In this document: one piece after another, positions 63,103 to 64,000 of the stretch
Numbering within the stretch: position 1 is the stretch's first letter
How the letters are laid out: each line of letters begins with the position of its first letter
DNA from: JACMLD01 sp038207265
GTDB taxonomy: Bacteria > Bacteroidota > Bacteroidia > Chitinophagales > Chitinophagaceae
Direction of reading: 5' to 3'
Assembly (NCBI GenBank): GCA_038207265.1
Contig: JBBQZZ010000001.1
Span: 806,001-870,000 of the forward strand
Length of the DNA: 64,000 nucleotides
Notes under the pieces: generated by a model
Told to the model about the DNA's origin: nothing
Database searches by the model: none
What the model saw: only the letters and a program-made list of their open reading frames with translations
Made by a program: the position numbers and the translations under genes

Positions 63103-64000
63103 ATGATCAGCAGACGAAATATCAGGGTGAAGGTGATGCAGACACTTTATTCAGCAGAAACTTCACAAGGGGAAATGACACCCGGGGAAACGCAGAAAAT
63201 ATTACAAAAGCATTTTGAACTTACCCGTGACCTTTTACTATATCTATTATATGTACTGACCGAGGTTGCAAGATATGCGGAAACAGATGCTATCAAAAAA
63301 GCCTCCAAACACTTACCCACCAAGGCTGATTTAAATATAAACGTAAAGCTGGCCGGAAATGAACTGCTATGGAAAATATTGGGTGATGAATCATACCAGC
63401 ATGCCATCAAAGAGGTGAAACCAGCATTGATAGCCGATAAGGAAATGATCCGCAAGCTTTACCTCCAATTAGTAGAAACACAAGAATACCTTCAATATAT
63501 TAATGAACTGGGTCGTAACAGTAAAACAGAGAAACAGCTACTGGAATTTATTTTCAGTACCCTTATGCTACCCAATGAAGATTTTACCGGCCAGGCCGAA
63601 GAACATTTTACAAACTGGGACGACGATTGTGAAGTAGTCAATCAACTGGTGCTGAGCTATCTCCAAAAACCGGGCAGTTTTAATTTTAATGAAATCATCA
63701 GCAAAGAAAAAATATCATTCGCAAAGGATTTATTGCAGACCACCCTGGAAAAAAAGGAACTGGCAATGGAAATGATAAAACCCAAATTAAAAAATTGGGA
63801 CCCGGATAGAATTGCTGTACTTGATATGATATTGATGCAAATGGGTGTATGCGAATTCCTGTTTTTTGAAACCATTCCGCCCAAAGTGACCATCAATGAA
63901 TATATTGACCTGGCAAAAGAATACAGCACGCCCCAAAGCGGGCATTTTGTGAACGGAATACTGGACAGTATTCACAAAGATTTACTAAAAGATAATAAGT
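63103..64000 (+). CDS. nusB: Transcription antitermination factor NusB (3' end outside window)
   Basis: The frame opens with ATG 63103 (MISRRNIRVKVMQTLYS) and stays open to the last base, so at least 299 residues are encoded and the stop is beyond the window. The start matches NusB proteins (SRRNIRVKVMQ), with a long Bacteroidota-type insertion in the first part, and NWDPDRIAVLDMILMQMGVCEFLFFETIPPKVTINEYIDLAKEYSTPQSGHFVNGILD is the standard C-terminal NusB signature region. NusB acts with NusE on rRNA antitermination complexes. It is divergent from groS. Confidence 0.93.
   Translation, partial: MISRRNIRVKVMQTLYSAETSQGEMTPGETQKILQKHFELTRDLLLYLLYVLTEVARYAETDAIKKASKHLPTKADLNINVKLAGNELLWKILGDESYQHAIKEVKPALIADKEMIRKLYLQLVETQEYLQYINELGRNSKTEKQLLEFIFSTLMLPNEDFTGQAEEHFTNWDDDCEVVNQLVLSYLQKPGSFNFNEIISKEKISFAKDLLQTTLEKKELAMEMIKPKLKNWDPDRIAVLDMILMQMGVCEFLFFETIPPKVTINEYIDLAKEYSTPQSGHFVNGILDSIHKDLLKDNK

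Noticed and set aside
1..64000. CRISPR array, prophage or insertion sequence
   Set aside because: I found no evenly spaced direct repeats, no cas, integrase, transposase or phage structural genes, and no terminal inverted repeats around a transposase.

Overview
The window looks like a chromosomal segment of a member of the phylum Bacteroidota, most likely Chitinophagaceae or a near relative. This rests on AT-rich coding DNA, few Shine-Dalgarno sequences, two TonB-dependent receptors with carboxypeptidase-like N-terminal domains, SusD-free sugar genes with twin-arginine-type leaders, and the sulfate-assimilation gene order. No plasmid, phage or CRISPR signature is visible. Assignments come from reading motifs by eye; no database search was possible.

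Layout. 1-813: 3' part of an unknown gene with a recent 162-bp tandem duplication. 1296-17446: a metabolic stretch with a YtxH-like protein, a DUF1080 protein, a GH31 glycosidase, a TonB-type outer-membrane protein, a sodium:solute symporter, a GNAT acetyltransferase, a serine hydrolase, a ClC antiporter divergent from a Crp/Fnr regulator with four N-terminal cysteines, and an oxidoreductase/TIM-barrel isomerase pair. 17940-22000: a plastic region. It starts at an intact tRNA-Ser(TGA) followed by tandem copies of a small cassette (terminator hairpin, GIY-YIG ORF, altered tRNA-Ser copy). Only the first copy is intact. Around it lie a glyoxalase pseudogene with three lesions and a truncated dehydrogenase fragment. 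22019-31803: a GlxA/AraC regulator and a long minus-strand operon ending in a complete RND-MFP-TolC tripartite exporter, preceded by a periplasmic HMA-domain protein, a DUF2147 protein and small secreted proteins.

32448-44842: a complete assimilatory sulfate reduction locus: APS reductase (cysH), ATP sulfurylase (cysD, cysN), uroporphyrinogen-III methyltransferase (cobA), sulfite reductase flavoprotein and hemoprotein (cysJ, cysI), an unusual fusion of a siroheme-synthase dehydrogenase domain with a TSUP membrane transporter, and a TonB-dependent receptor. A 15-bp palindromic motif of the form CTACT-N5-(A/G)GTAG lies upstream of cysH, of the fusion gene and of the receptor gene, so these probably form one regulon.

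45040-58728: housekeeping and accessory genes: aldo/keto reductase, pseudouridine synthase, an Mla/MCE lipid-transport operon, an ANT(6)-like nucleotidyltransferase, a lipoprotein with a probable beta-propeller, a frameshifted GlxA-type regulator, an SDR-like protein lacking the usual catalytic residues, and an ArsR-AHSA1-DoxX operon. 58936-64000: an ABC-F protein, groS-groL, and the 5' part of nusB, which runs off the window end.

The most unusual features are the tRNA-Ser/GIY-YIG cassette array with its 18-nt palindromic insertion in the anticodon of each tRNA copy, the shared sulfur operator, the Met8-TSUP fusion, and a set of degenerate intergenic inverted repeats.
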